A stretch of DNA of 64,000 nucleotides from Desulfovibrio oxyclinae DSM 11498 (GCF_000375485.1 NZ_AQXE01000010.1:68046-132045), one strand, 5' to 3'; shown: positions 1-8,919, counted from the stretch's first letter. Made by a program: numbers and translations. The notes: generated by a model from the sequence alone, not told the origin.

Positions 1-53
1 CTTCCGTGCTCTTCCTTTTCGAAAAGCTCGGGAATGGATTCTTTCACGCTCAT
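1..53 (-). CDS. Start of an unidentified divergent gene (partial)
   Basis: The reverse strand opens with an ATG at 53 and runs off the window edge with no stop. Visible protein: MSVKESIPELFEKEEHGR. A GAGGG Shine-Dalgarno-like stretch lies about five bases upstream, which supports a real start. Eighteen residues are too few to name a family. It is divergent from nadC and shares the 54-210 intergenic region, so the Rex-like palindrome there could act on this gene instead. Confidence 0.5.
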   Translation of the reverse strand, partial: MSVKESIPELFEKEEHG

Positions 54-117
54 CCGAACCCTCTTAGACCAATCACGGTTTCAGGTCAAAGATTAAGGAC
101 TTTCGCAGACGACATCT

Positions 118-135
118 TTGTGAAATATTTCATGA
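118..135. promoter_or_regulatory. Rex-like redox operator upstream of nadC
   Basis: The sequence TTGTGAAATATTTCATGA contains a perfect 12-bp palindrome (TGAAATATTTCA) and matches the known Rex consensus TTGTGAA-N4-TTCACAA except in the last three bases. Rex is a repressor that senses the NADH/NAD+ ratio. Its position between a divergent gene and the NAD biosynthesis operon fits that role. Assignment is by motif only. Confidence 0.5.
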
Positions 136-148
136 ACTCTTCACCTAC

Positions 149-175
149 TTGACGAAAAGGAATCGTTGTCATACT
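149..175 (+). promoter_or_regulatory. Possible sigma-70 promoter for nadCAB
   Basis: A TTGACG hexamer (149-154) is followed after 15 bases by CATACT (170-175). The spacing is short and the -10 match is only four of six. It lies just downstream of the Rex-like site. Weak prediction. Confidence 0.25.
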
Positions 176-210
176 CCCATTTATCCTGAAGAAAACCATT
201 GGGAACCGCC

Positions 211-1074
211 ATGAACACATCGTTTGACGAATTTTTCCAGTCTGAAGCCCGCATGTTCCTGATCACGGCCATCAAGGTGGCCCTTGCCGAGGACGGCTCC
301 GACCTGACGTCGGCCGCCCTCTTCAAAGAGGATGATCAGGCAAACGCGCAAATCGTCGCCAAGCAGGATACCGTCATTGCGGGACTGCCCATCATCCCGC
401 TTGTGCTTGAGATGGCCGGAGGCGGCTGCAAGCATATGCTGAATGTGGATGAGGGTGAGAAAATCGGTCCTGACACCATGATTGCCGCCCTGCAGGGCCC
501 TGCGACCGTGTTGCTTAAGGCCGAACGGGTCATCCTCAACTTCATTTCCCACATGTCAGGCATAGCGGAGCTAACCCGCCGCTACGTACAGGCGCTCGAC
601 GATTACGAAACCATCGTGCTGGACACCCGCAAGACCCTTCCGGGGCTCCGCTACGTCGAGAAATATTCCGTTCTCGTCGGCGGCGGGCAGAACCATCGCA
701 AAAACCTGTCCGAAATGATAATGCTCAAGGACAACCACATCGACCGTGCAGGCGGAATATTCGAAGCAGTCCGACTGGTCCGCTCCGAATACGATCCCTG
801 CCCGCCGGTGGAAGTCGAGTGCCGCAATCTGGATGAGGTCATGACCGCCGTGCAGGCCGAGCCTGAGCGCATCATGCTGGACAACATGACCCCGGATCAG
901 ATCCGCGAAGCGCTGTCCAACATCCCCGAGACCATCGAAACGGAGATAAGCGGCGGCGTCAGTCTCGACAACATCACCGAGATCGGCAGCCTCGGTGCTG
1001 ATTACGTTTCCGTGGGACGACTCACCCACTCCGCACCGGCAGCCGACTTCAGCATGCAATTCATAACTCTTTAA
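211..1074 (+). CDS. nadC: Nicotinate-nucleotide pyrophosphorylase (carboxylating)
   Basis: Converts quinolinate and PRPP to nicotinate mononucleotide, CO2 and PPi in de novo NAD synthesis (cytosolic). The 287-residue protein has the family length. Recognisable parts are the N-terminal 'ALAEDGSDLTS' segment, the substrate-binding 'DTRKTLPGLR' with 'GGGQNHR', 'LKDNHI', and the C-terminal barrel motif 'ISGGVSLDNI'. I chose the ATG at 211 because a GGGA stretch sits 6 bases before it; a TTG at 199 would add four residues. It is first in an operon with nadA (10 bases on) and nadB, and a Rex-like palindrome lies upstream. Clear family member. Confidence 0.95.
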   Translation: MNTSFDEFFQSEARMFLITAIKVALAEDGSDLTSAALFKEDDQANAQIVAKQDTVIAGLPIIPLVLEMAGGGCKHMLNVDEGEKIGPDTMIAALQGPATVLLKAERVILNFISHMSGIAELTRRYVQALDDYETIVLDTRKTLPGLRYVEKYSVLVGGGQNHRKNLSEMIMLKDNHIDRAGGIFEAVRLVRSEYDPCPPVEVECRNLDEVMTAVQAEPERIMLDNMTPDQIREALSNIPETIETEISGGVSLDNITEIGSLGADYVSVGRLTHSAPAADFSMQFITL

Positions 1075-1084
1075 GAGGTGTTAG

Positions 1085-2122
1085 ATGAGCGACGCAGCCC
1101 GCATTGAAGGCATCAAGAGTGAACGGGGCGACCGCCTCGCAATCCTCGGACACCACTATCAGTCCGACGAAGTACTCGCGCATACCGACATAACCGGAGA
1201 CTCCCTTGAACTGGCCCGTCGCATTGAGGGGCTTGAAGCCGAGCACATCGTCTTTTGCGGCGTCTGGTTCATGGCTGAAACCGCTGCCATTCTGCGCCGT
1301 CCCGAGCAGAGAATCCATATTCCGGCTCCGGATGCGTCCTGCCCCATGGCAGACATGGCCGTGTCGCGATCCGTGGAGAAAGCACTGGAAATCCTTTCCC
1401 GCAGCGGCAAGAAAATCATCCCGCTGACCTACGTGAACTCTTCCGCAGGCGTGAAAGCCGTGGTGGGACGCTGGGAGGGCTCCGTATGCACTTCCGCCAA
1501 TGCCAAGCGCATGCTCGAATGGGCCATGGAACGTGGCGACGCGGTCCTCTTCCTTCCCGACCGGCACCTTGCGGTCAACACCGCCGATGCTCTCGGAATT
1601 CCCGAGGAACAACGTCACATCCTTAATGAAAGCGTGATTGAAGAAGATCCATCCCTGTATGTCAGCCCGGATGAGGTCGAAGGCAAGAAGCTGCTTATCT
1701 GGCCGGGATGCTGTCCCATTCACGAAGAGTTTACGCTCGACACCATGCTTGAGATTCGTGACAGGGAACCTGAAGCCAAGATCGTGGTGCATCCCGAATG
1801 CACGCCTGATGTGACCCGCGAGGCGGACGCCGACGGTTCCACTTCGTTCATCATCAAGTACGTGGCGGAAGCTCCGGCAGGCAGCACCATCTATGTCGCC
1901 ACCGAAGCGAACCTCGTGGAACGCCTTGCCGAGCGTCACAAGGGCGAAAAGATCATCCGCCCTCTCACAGTACAGCGCTGCGAGGACATGGGTAAGACCA
2001 CCGAAGCCAGACTGGCCGCAAAACTTTCGGAACTCGACACCGCCGAACCCGTTGACGTTGCCGAGGAGGTCCGCGAACCCGCGCGCAAAGCGCTGGAACG
2101 CATGCTCAAAGCCTGCGCATAG
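1085..2122 (+). CDS. nadA: Quinolinate synthase
   Basis: Condenses iminoaspartate (from NadB) with dihydroxyacetone phosphate to quinolinate, using an oxygen-sensitive [4Fe-4S] cluster. The protein is 345 residues, the longer E. coli-like type. It shows 'LGHHYQSDEV' near the N-terminus, 'CPMADMA', 'CTSANAKRML', 'WPGCCPIHEEFT' and 'HPECTPDV'; cysteines in these blocks include the expected cluster ligands. A strong AGAGGTG ribosome site precedes the ATG. It sits between nadC and nadB, so all three enzymes of the aspartate route to NAD are co-transcribed. Confidence 0.96.
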   Translation: MSDAARIEGIKSERGDRLAILGHHYQSDEVLAHTDITGDSLELARRIEGLEAEHIVFCGVWFMAETAAILRRPEQRIHIPAPDASCPMADMAVSRSVEKALEILSRSGKKIIPLTYVNSSAGVKAVVGRWEGSVCTSANAKRMLEWAMERGDAVLFLPDRHLAVNTADALGIPEEQRHILNESVIEEDPSLYVSPDEVEGKKLLIWPGCCPIHEEFTLDTMLEIRDREPEAKIVVHPECTPDVTREADADGSTSFIIKYVAEAPAGSTIYVATEANLVERLAERHKGEKIIRPLTVQRCEDMGKTTEARLAAKLSELDTAEPVDVAEEVREPARKALERMLKACA

Positions 2123-2225
2123 CCCTTCCGGCCCACGTAGGCGGCAACTTGAAAGGTCCGGAGATCGAGCTTTCGGACCGTGGCAGGGACAATACCGTTC
2201 CTGCGCCACCCTCGAAGGGGGAAGA

Positions 2226-3815
2226 ATGGAACACCACAGGTCCATCAGCGATGTTCTGATCATCGGATCGGGCATCGCCGGCTGCGTAAGTGCCCTGACC
2301 ATGGCTGAAGAAGGCGTTCACTGCACGGTCATTACGGCCGGGGAACGCCTTTCCTACGGCAACTCCGAGCTGGCACAGGGCGGCATCGTCTTCCATGCGG
2401 AAAACGACGAGCCCGAGATTCTCGAAAAAGACATCATGACCGCCGGGTGGAATCACAACTACGCCAAGGCGGTCCGACAGCTCTGCGCACTAGGTCCAGA
2501 CGTGCTGCAGGAGCTCTTCATCGACAAGCTGCACATACCGTTCAACCAGCGCAAACCCGGTGATTGGTTTCTTACCCGCGAGGGCGGACACTCCCTCCCC
2601 CGTATCCTCTACTGTCACGACCACACCGGCCGCAACATCATGGAAGCCCTTTCCAAGGCCGTGAGCGAGCATCCCAACATCACGGTGCTGACCAAACGTA
2701 CCGCCATCGACCTGCTCACCACGCATCACCATTCGTCGCACATGGATTTCAAGTACAGCCTCGCCAACAGCTGTGTCGGGGCCTACGTGCTCAACGAGCA
2801 TACCGCCGAGGTGGAAACGCTCCTGTCGCGCTATACAGTGCTGGCCACCGGCGGCATCGGGCAGGTGTATCTGCATACTACCAACACCCCGGGCTCCATT
2901 GGCTCCGGCATCGCCATGGCCCATCGCGCCGGTGCGAGGCTGCTGAACTGCGAATACGTCCAGTTCCATCCCACGGCACTCTATGCGGGTAAACGCGGCG
3001 GCCAGCGCTTCCTTGTCTCCGAGGCGGTGCGCGGCGAAGGTGCCGTTCTCGTGGATAGCTGCGGCGATGCCTTCATGAAGCGTTACGATGACCGTGCCGA
3101 CCTCGCGCCCCGCGACATCGTGACGCGCGCCATAATGGACGTGATGCTCAAGACCGGCGACGATTGCGTGTATCTCGACGCGGCGCGGAACATCAAAAAG
3201 GACATCGTCAAACGCTTCCCGACCATCAGCGAGCGTTGCCGCAACATCAGCGTGGACATCACCAGCGAGCCGATCCCGGTGGTGCCCGCCGCCCACTATT
3301 TCTGTGGCGGCGTGCTCGCGGATCTCAATGGCCGCACCACGCTGGAGCGGCTGTACGCAGTGGGCGAATGCTCCTGTACCGGCGTCCATGGAGCCAACCG
3401 TCTTGCCTCCACGTCTCTGCTCGAAGGGTTGGTATGGGGTGTGACCTCCGGCCGGGACATTGCGCGCCGCATCAGCAAGACCGAACCCATGAGCGAGAAG
3501 CTCAGGGATTCCATCCGAGACTGGGTCAACGCAGGCGATGAGCATAACGAAGACCCGGCACTCATCAATCAGGACTGGGCCACCATCCGCAACACCATGT
3601 GGAACTACGTGGGCATCTCCAGAAGTGCAGGACGCCTGCACCGCGCTTTCTCGGACATGCGTACTCTGGCCAAGAACCTTCAGGATTTTTACAAGAACAC
3701 GCCGATCAGCAAACCGCTAGTGGACCTTTTCCACGGCTGCCAGACGGCGTACGTCATAACGCTTTCCGCGATGCGGAACCGGCAGTCCAAGGGCTGCCAC
3801 TTTCGGGCAGATTGA
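2226..3815 (+). CDS. nadB: L-aspartate oxidase
   Basis: FAD enzyme oxidising L-aspartate to iminoaspartate, the substrate of NadA. In anaerobes fumarate is the likely electron acceptor (known for the family). The 529-residue product begins with the dinucleotide-binding motif 'VLIIGSGIAGCVSAL', followed by 'SELAQGGI', 'VQFHPTAL', the active-site 'VRGEGAVL', and 'GGVLADLNGRTTLERLYAVG' near the end of the FAD domain. The open frame extends back to 1893, but homology starts at MEHHRSISD and a GGGGGAAGA ribosome site precedes the ATG at 2226. It closes the nadCAB operon and is followed by a palindromic terminator. Confidence 0.95.
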   Translation: MEHHRSISDVLIIGSGIAGCVSALTMAEEGVHCTVITAGERLSYGNSELAQGGIVFHAENDEPEILEKDIMTAGWNHNYAKAVRQLCALGPDVLQELFIDKLHIPFNQRKPGDWFLTREGGHSLPRILYCHDHTGRNIMEALSKAVSEHPNITVLTKRTAIDLLTTHHHSSHMDFKYSLANSCVGAYVLNEHTAEVETLLSRYTVLATGGIGQVYLHTTNTPGSIGSGIAMAHRAGARLLNCEYVQFHPTALYAGKRGGQRFLVSEAVRGEGAVLVDSCGDAFMKRYDDRADLAPRDIVTRAIMDVMLKTGDDCVYLDAARNIKKDIVKRFPTISERCRNISVDITSEPIPVVPAAHYFCGGVLADLNGRTTLERLYAVGECSCTGVHGANRLASTSLLEGLVWGVTSGRDIARRISKTEPMSEKLRDSIRDWVNAGDEHNEDPALINQDWATIRNTMWNYVGISRSAGRLHRAFSDMRTLAKNLQDFYKNTPISKPLVDLFHGCQTAYVITLSAMRNRQSKGCHFRAD

Positions 3816-3841
3816 GTTCCGCCCGTATCCACCCAGAGCGC

Positions 3842-3873
3842 AAAAGCCCGCCGGATGCATCCGGCGGGCTTTT
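3842..3873. terminator. Bidirectional terminator between nadB and trkH
   Basis: Perfect 32-bp palindrome: a GCCCGCCGGATG arm and its complement, flanked by AAAA on the left and TTTT on the right. It therefore works as an intrinsic terminator for both convergent genes. Confidence 0.9.
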
Positions 3874-3904
3874 GTTGTCTGCGACGATGGATATGAACTC
3901 GCGA

Positions 3905-5356
3905 CTACTTGCGCCAGAACTCCGGCACGAAAAGAATGATGACGGTGTAAATCTCAAGCCGTCCCAGAACCATGCACAGTGTCAGGGCCATCTTGGCCAA
4001 CTGCGGCAGATGCGCATAGTTGTCAGTCGGCCCCACCGAGCCGATGCCGGGACCGATGTTTCCGATGCAGGCAAGCGCGGCGGCAAATGAGGAAACCACG
4101 TCTATTCCGGTGGCGGACACCACGAACGCGGCCAGCATGAACAGCCCGATCCAGAGGATGAAAAAGCCCCACACACCGCGAATGACATCATCTGAAACCG
4201 GCTTGCGCCCGAGCTTCACCTTGGAAACCGCTCTCGGGTGAATCAAGCGGAAAAGCTCCTGATAGGACTGCTTGAGGATAAGCATGATACGCATGACCTT
4301 CATGCCGCCTGCAGTAGATCCGGCGCAGCCGCCGACAAACATGCAGAAAAGCAGAATGGCCTGACACAGGGCTGGCCAGAGCTCGTAATCCGCCGTGGCA
4401 AAGCCGGTCGTGGTCAGGATGGAGGCCACCTGAAACGAGGTAAACCGAACCGCGTCTGCGGTGGAGTCATACGTACCGCCAAGATAGACGCTAAGGGCCA
4501 GCACCACGGTAAAACCAAGGAACAACACCGCGAAGACCCGAAACTCCGGGTCCTTGATCATGGCGCTCAGCCTACCTTTGAGCATGAGGTAATGCAGGGA
4601 GAAGTTGATCCCGGCGATGAACATGAAGGCAGTGATCACGTAGTCGATGTAGGCTGAATCAAATGCCGCAACAGAGGTGTTCTTGGTGGAGAACCCTCCG
4701 GTCGCCATGGTTCCGAAGGTGTGGCAGAGCGCATCGAAAAGATCCATGCCGCCGAACATGAGCAATACGGTCTCGATCACGGAGAAGGCCAGATAGACCT
4801 TCCACAGCACCATGGCCGTATCCTTGATGCGCGGCTTGAGCTTGTCGGGGACCGGTCCGGGAACCTCGGCCTTGTAAAGCTGCATGCCGCCGACGCCGAG
4901 AAAGGGAAGGATGGCCAGAGAGAGTACGATGATGCCCATGCCGCCCAGCCAATGCGTCAGGCTCCGCCAGAACAGAATGCTGCGCGGTACGGACTCGATG
5001 TCGGAGAGCACGCTGGCTCCCGTGGTCGTGAACCCTGAAAGGGATTCGAAGACACAGTCGGTGAAGGTCGGGAACGTATCCGCAAAGAAAAACGGCAGGC
5101 CGCCGAACGCGCCCGCCACCAACCAGCCGAGCGCCACGATGGCCATGCCCTCTCGGTGGCTGATGACCTTGATGCCGCTTTGACGAAAAGTAAAAAAGAG
5201 GCCCGCCCCCGAAGCCACGGTCAGGCCGGAGGCCAGCAGGAACGGCTGCACGCCGGAGTCGCCGTACCACAGCGCCCAGAGCAGTGGCCAGAGCATGGTC
5301 AGGCCTACGCAGGCGCATAGGGCGCCGATAATGTGCAGTACGTTGCGCCAGCGCAT
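3905..5356 (-). CDS. trkH: Trk-type potassium uptake membrane subunit
   Basis: Pore-forming subunit of a Trk/Ktr K+ transporter in the inner membrane. The 483-residue protein is highly hydrophobic with repeated membrane-pore-membrane units. Pore-loop segments with filter glycines are visible, for example 'SLSGFTTTGASVL', 'TFGTMATGGFST', 'LTTTGFATADYELWP' and 'CIGNIGPGIGSVGP'. The stop codon of trkA abuts its start (ATG at 5356), so the two are translationally coupled; TrkA supplies the regulatory NAD-binding ring. Confidence 0.95.
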   Translation of the reverse strand: MRWRNVLHIIGALCACVGLTMLWPLLWALWYGDSGVQPFLLASGLTVASGAGLFFTFRQSGIKVISHREGMAIVALGWLVAGAFGGLPFFFADTFPTFTDCVFESLSGFTTTGASVLSDIESVPRSILFWRSLTHWLGGMGIIVLSLAILPFLGVGGMQLYKAEVPGPVPDKLKPRIKDTAMVLWKVYLAFSVIETVLLMFGGMDLFDALCHTFGTMATGGFSTKNTSVAAFDSAYIDYVITAFMFIAGINFSLHYLMLKGRLSAMIKDPEFRVFAVLFLGFTVVLALSVYLGGTYDSTADAVRFTSFQVASILTTTGFATADYELWPALCQAILLFCMFVGGCAGSTAGGMKVMRIMLILKQSYQELFRLIHPRAVSKVKLGRKPVSDDVIRGVWGFFILWIGLFMLAAFVVSATGIDVVSSFAAALACIGNIGPGIGSVGPTDNYAHLPQLAKMALTLCMVLGRLEIYTVIILFVPEFWRK

Positions 5357-6721
5357 CTAGAAGAACTCCACCTTGACGTCCAGCGCCTTTTCGACCTTGC
5401 TGATGTTGTTGCGAGCGGTGAGGATGATCAGACGGTCTTCCGGTTCGATGACGGTGTCGCCGCGAGGGATGATGACGTCGTTGCCGCGCTGGAAGCACAG
5501 TACCAGTGTGCCTCTGGGGAAACCGAGTTCCATGATGGGCTTGCCCACTACGTCCGAATTTTCCTGTGCAATGGCTTCGAGCACTTCGGCCGCGTCGGCC
5601 TTGATGCTGGCGGTGGATATCACCTTGCCGCGCCTGATGAAATGAAGGATCGAGTTGATGGCCGAAAGCCGCGGGCACACGAGGTGGTCGATGCCGATGG
5701 GGTCGATGAGCCGCATGTAGGCGAAGTTGTTCACCCGCGTGGTGGTATTCTTCGCGCCGAGGCTCTTGGCCAGCAGACAGGTAAGGATATTGATCTCCTC
5801 ATCCCCTGTCACGGAGATAACCATATCCATATTGCCGACGTTTTCCTCGTGCAGCACGTCCTGATCGGTTCCGTCGCCCTGTAGCACGATGGGCCGGTCG
5901 AGGTTTTCGGACAGGAACTGACAGCGTTCCGGATCGGTCTCCAGGACGCGGGTATGGAAATGTTTCGAGTCAAGCGCCTTGGCCAGATGATAGCCGATAT
6001 TGCCGCCCCCCACGATCAGCACCTTGCTCACCGGCTCGCTGTGGATGCCGAGGCTTTCCAGCACTTCGTCCTGATCGCGGATGTCGCAAGCGAAATAGAC
6101 CATGTCGCCCTGTCGGATTTCGTCCACGCCGCTAGGGATGATGAGTTCGTCGTCCCTGACCAGTGCCGCGATGACCACCGGGGTCTCGCCGATGCGGTCG
6201 CGCAGGTTCAAAAGCTTGGTGCCGATGACCGGAGATTTGGCAGGCAGGTTCACGCCGATGAGGCGGATCTTGCCCTGCGCGAACTCATTGATTTCCACGG
6301 CTCCGGGAACGCTCATCAGCCTCAGGATGGCGTTGACCACCTCAAGGTCGGGGTTGATGATCTTGCGAATCCCGATGGCGTCGTTTTTGATGAGTTCGGC
6401 AAAGTGCGTGTAGTCATCGTTTCTGATGCGGGCCAGTTTGGTCAGGTTGGGAGAAAGCTGATTGGCGTAGAAACAGGAGAGGATGTTGATCTCGTCACTG
6501 TCCGTCACCGCAAGCATGATGTCCGCGCCTTTGATGCCTGCATCGAGAAGCACCTGCGGGCTGCTGCCGGAACCCTGAATGGTCTGCACGTCAGTGGCCT
6601 CGGCAACCCTCTTGAGGGCTTTCTCCGATCGGTCGATGACCACGACTTCCTTGTTCTCCACGGCCAGACGGCGCGAGATGTGAAAGCCGACTTCTCCGGC
6701 TCCGACGATGATTATCCGCAA
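5357..6721 (-). CDS. trkA: Trk potassium transporter NAD-binding regulator
   Basis: Cytoplasmic gating subunit of the Trk K+ system. The 454-residue protein is a tandem of two RCK units. Each has a Rossmann domain: 'MRIIIVGAGEVGFHISRRLA' at the N-terminus and 'KVLIVGGGNIGYHLAKAL' near residue 235. Each is followed by a TrkA-C domain ending in 'GDMVYFACD' and 'EDRLIILTA'. This is the E. coli TrkA layout. It is upstream of and abutting trkH on the minus strand. Confidence 0.95.
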   Translation of the reverse strand: MRIIIVGAGEVGFHISRRLAVENKEVVVIDRSEKALKRVAEATDVQTIQGSGSSPQVLLDAGIKGADIMLAVTDSDEINILSCFYANQLSPNLTKLARIRNDDYTHFAELIKNDAIGIRKIINPDLEVVNAILRLMSVPGAVEINEFAQGKIRLIGVNLPAKSPVIGTKLLNLRDRIGETPVVIAALVRDDELIIPSGVDEIRQGDMVYFACDIRDQDEVLESLGIHSEPVSKVLIVGGGNIGYHLAKALDSKHFHTRVLETDPERCQFLSENLDRPIVLQGDGTDQDVLHEENVGNMDMVISVTGDEEINILTCLLAKSLGAKNTTTRVNNFAYMRLIDPIGIDHLVCPRLSAINSILHFIRRGKVISTASIKADAAEVLEAIAQENSDVVGKPIMELGFPRGTLVLCFQRGNDVIIPRGDTVIEPEDRLIILTARNNISKVEKALDVKVEFF

Positions 6722-6873
6722 TTCAGACTCCTTGCTGTTTCAGCTATTGCCGACGGCCAACTCTCTACGCTCGTTTACCCCTTTTCGCAACTTTCCCTTA
6801 ACCCTTGATAAGCAATATAATAATTCTGGAAATTCTATAAATTTGTGATACCCCTTAAAACAGTCGTGCTTTT

Positions 6874-6915
6874 TTGACCTGAATCAAATCTTTGATGGTC
6901 GCAAAGGAGTAACAT
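6874..6915 (+). promoter_or_regulatory. FNR-like site and class II promoter for the haem cytochrome pair
   Basis: TTGAC-CTGA-ATCAA (6874-6887) matches the CRP/FNR-family FNR box TTGAT-N4-ATCAA at nine of ten positions. Its centre (6880.5) predicts a start site near 6922 for a class II promoter. A TAACAT -10 hexamer lies exactly where needed, at 6910-6915. That leaves a leader of about 40 bases before the cytochrome gene start. Motif-based inference. Confidence 0.55.
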
Positions 6916-6961
6916 GGCTTAAATCCTTGTCGTAAAACCAAAAACAGGACGGAGCTTGCCT

Positions 6962-7492
6962 ATGAAAAAACCCTATCGGCCGATCCTGTGGATCGTCCTC
7001 GGGATTGTTCTCGGCTTCCCGATCTTCAGCATGGCGTACTACACGATGGTGCGGACCTCCACGCCGGAGTTCTGCGCTTCATGCCATGAGATTCAGGCCG
7101 CCTACATGGCCTGGAAGACGTCGACGCACGTGAACAACCCACAGGGCTTCGTGGCAGACTGCATGGACTGCCACCTTCCGGCCCCTCAAGACACTGTGAA
7201 CTTCTTTTATACCAAGACCGCACACGGCATAAAAGACGTTGTCGCGCACTTCATGGGGGTGGAGTACGACCGGGAGGAACAAGCCGCCAAGGCCCGCAAG
7301 TCCATCAAGAACGAACAGTGCCTCAAATGTCACCGCAACCTGCTCTACATGCCCTACAAGCGAGGAGCCATGCTGGCGCACAAGCAGGTGATGTACCCGA
7401 GGCCCGGCTACGAGAAGAAATGTCTCGACTGCCACAAGAATCTGGTTCACGTCGACCGGCCCTACTACAACTACAAGCGACCAGGTCTCTAA
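6962..7492 (+). CDS. NapC/NirT/NrfH-family tetrahaem quinol dehydrogenase
   Basis: Membrane-anchored c-type cytochrome that probably takes electrons from menaquinol and passes them to the octahaem cytochrome encoded next. The 176-residue protein has an N-terminal transmembrane anchor (about residues 8-27) and four CXXCH haem motifs: CASCH at 38, CMDCH at 67, CLKCH at 120 and CLDCH at 154. The ATG at 6962 has GGAG seven bases upstream; the in-frame TTG at 6956 is too close to that site. The residue after CASCHE is Ile where many NapC/NrfH proteins carry Met in the first haem motif. It is 23 bases from the HAO-like gene, resembling the haoC-haoA pairing described for epsilonproteobacteria. Confidence 0.9.
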   Translation: MKKPYRPILWIVLGIVLGFPIFSMAYYTMVRTSTPEFCASCHEIQAAYMAWKTSTHVNNPQGFVADCMDCHLPAPQDTVNFFYTKTAHGIKDVVAHFMGVEYDREEQAAKARKSIKNEQCLKCHRNLLYMPYKRGAMLAHKQVMYPRPGYEKKCLDCHKNLVHVDRPYYNYKRPGL

Positions 7493-7515
7493 TCATCAAA
7501 GGGGGATAAGAGGAG

Positions 7516-8892
7516 ATGAGAAAGACTTACACGCTGTTGACGCTTCTGGCCGCGTTGCTGCTTCTGGCAGCCCCGGCCTCCGGCGCTGATCTGCAGAAGA
7601 AAAAGGAATTCCGCATTGAGCGCGGCATGTCGAAACAGGCCATGGCCTGTCTCCAGTGCCACAAGCAGGAATCACCCGGACTCTTCGCGGACTGGGCGGC
7701 AAGCCGTCACGCTGCCGCCAACATCACCTGTCTCGATTGCCACCAGGCTGACGAACACGACAAGGACGTCAGTAAATCTCACTACAAACAGTACGAGCGC
7801 TCCGACACCAAATGGGGTGTAAGCGAATACAAAGTCCCGGTGGCAGGCGTGGTCACCCCGAAGGACTGCTCCCGCTGCCACCCGGACGAGGTAAAGCAGT
7901 ACAGCCGCTCCAAGCACGCCAACACCAACATCATTGTCTGGAAGATCGACTTCTGGATGAAAAAGGGTCTGAACAACACCGTCGAACGTTCCACCGGCTG
8001 CTACGCCTGTCACGGCAGCATCCTGAAGGTGAACGAAGAAGGTGAACTCGACCCCGACACCTGGCCGAACGTCGGCGTCGGCCGCGTGAACCTGGACGGC
8101 AGCCTTGGCTCCTGCTCCAGCTGTCACACCAGGCACCGCTTCTCGGTCATGGAAGCTCGCAAGCCCGAAGCCTGCGGCCAGTGCCACCTCGGTCCGGACC
8201 ATCCGCAGATCGAAATCTACAACGAATCCAAGCACGGCGCCATCTATGACGCCTTCGGCGACGAGTACAACTGGCGTGCCGCACCCGGCACCTGGACGCC
8301 CGGCGTGGACTACCGCGGTCCCACCTGCGCCAGCTGCCACATGTCCGGCGCGGGCGAAGTCATGACCACTCATGACGTCACCGAACGCCTCAGCTGGGAA
8401 ACTCAGGCGCCGCTCACGGTCCGCCCCGAGAACTTCAAGCCGTTCCCGGCCAAGACCGACTGGAAGACCGAGCGCGACAAGATGAAGGAAATCTGCAAGC
8501 AGTGCCACGGCCAGAAATGGGTTGATGACCATTACAACAAGCTTGATCAGGCTGTGGAGAACTACAACGAGACGTACTACAAGCCTGTAAAGGCCAAGCT
8601 GGACGAAATGTACGAGAAGGGTCTGCTCGACAAGGATAACCCCTTCGACCAGAAGCCCGAAATCGAGTACTACTTCCTCTGGCACCACGAAGGACGTCGA
8701 GCACGCATGGGCGCGGCCATGATGGCCCCGGACTATGCGTGGTGGCACGGTTTCTTCGAGTGCAAGCACCGCTACATGGTCTTCATGGAAGAGGCCGAGA
8801 AAATCCTCGGCACCGGCGAACCCGCTCCGAAGTATGAGCCCTTCCCCGGCACCGGCGGAAGCACGGAACGCCCCAACATGCCCATGAAGTAG
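7516..8892 (+). CDS. Octahaem c-type cytochrome, hydroxylamine oxidoreductase (HAO) family
   Basis: Periplasmic multihaem enzyme. The 458-residue precursor has a Sec signal peptide (about residues 1-23, ending ASGA) and eight CXXCH motifs, at residues 45, 72, 118, 162, 200, 220, 271 and 327. That matches the HAO-family count. Near the C-terminus is an aromatic block, 'MMAPDYAWWHGFFE' (about 402-415). In this family, oxidative HAO carries a tyrosine cross-linked to the catalytic haem, while reductive relatives lack it and reduce nitrite. Which type this is cannot be settled without alignment. The NrfH-like partner and the FNR-like site favour a reductive (nitrite or hydroxylamine) role. No nrfA gene is alongside. 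Confidence 0.88.
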   Translation: MRKTYTLLTLLAALLLLAAPASGADLQKKKEFRIERGMSKQAMACLQCHKQESPGLFADWAASRHAAANITCLDCHQADEHDKDVSKSHYKQYERSDTKWGVSEYKVPVAGVVTPKDCSRCHPDEVKQYSRSKHANTNIIVWKIDFWMKKGLNNTVERSTGCYACHGSILKVNEEGELDPDTWPNVGVGRVNLDGSLGSCSSCHTRHRFSVMEARKPEACGQCHLGPDHPQIEIYNESKHGAIYDAFGDEYNWRAAPGTWTPGVDYRGPTCASCHMSGAGEVMTTHDVTERLSWETQAPLTVRPENFKPFPAKTDWKTERDKMKEICKQCHGQKWVDDHYNKLDQAVENYNETYYKPVKAKLDEMYEKGLLDKDNPFDQKPEIEYYFLWHHEGRRARMGAAMMAPDYAWWHGFFECKHRYMVFMEEAEKILGTGEPAPKYEPFPGTGGSTERPNMPMK

Positions 8893-8919
8893 CCCGCCCG
8901 GATCGCGACAAGGAACCCC

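Noticed and set aside
1061..2302. A 413-codon minus-strand frame over nadA and nadB
   Set aside because: Fully opposite conserved NAD genes, with no family signature.
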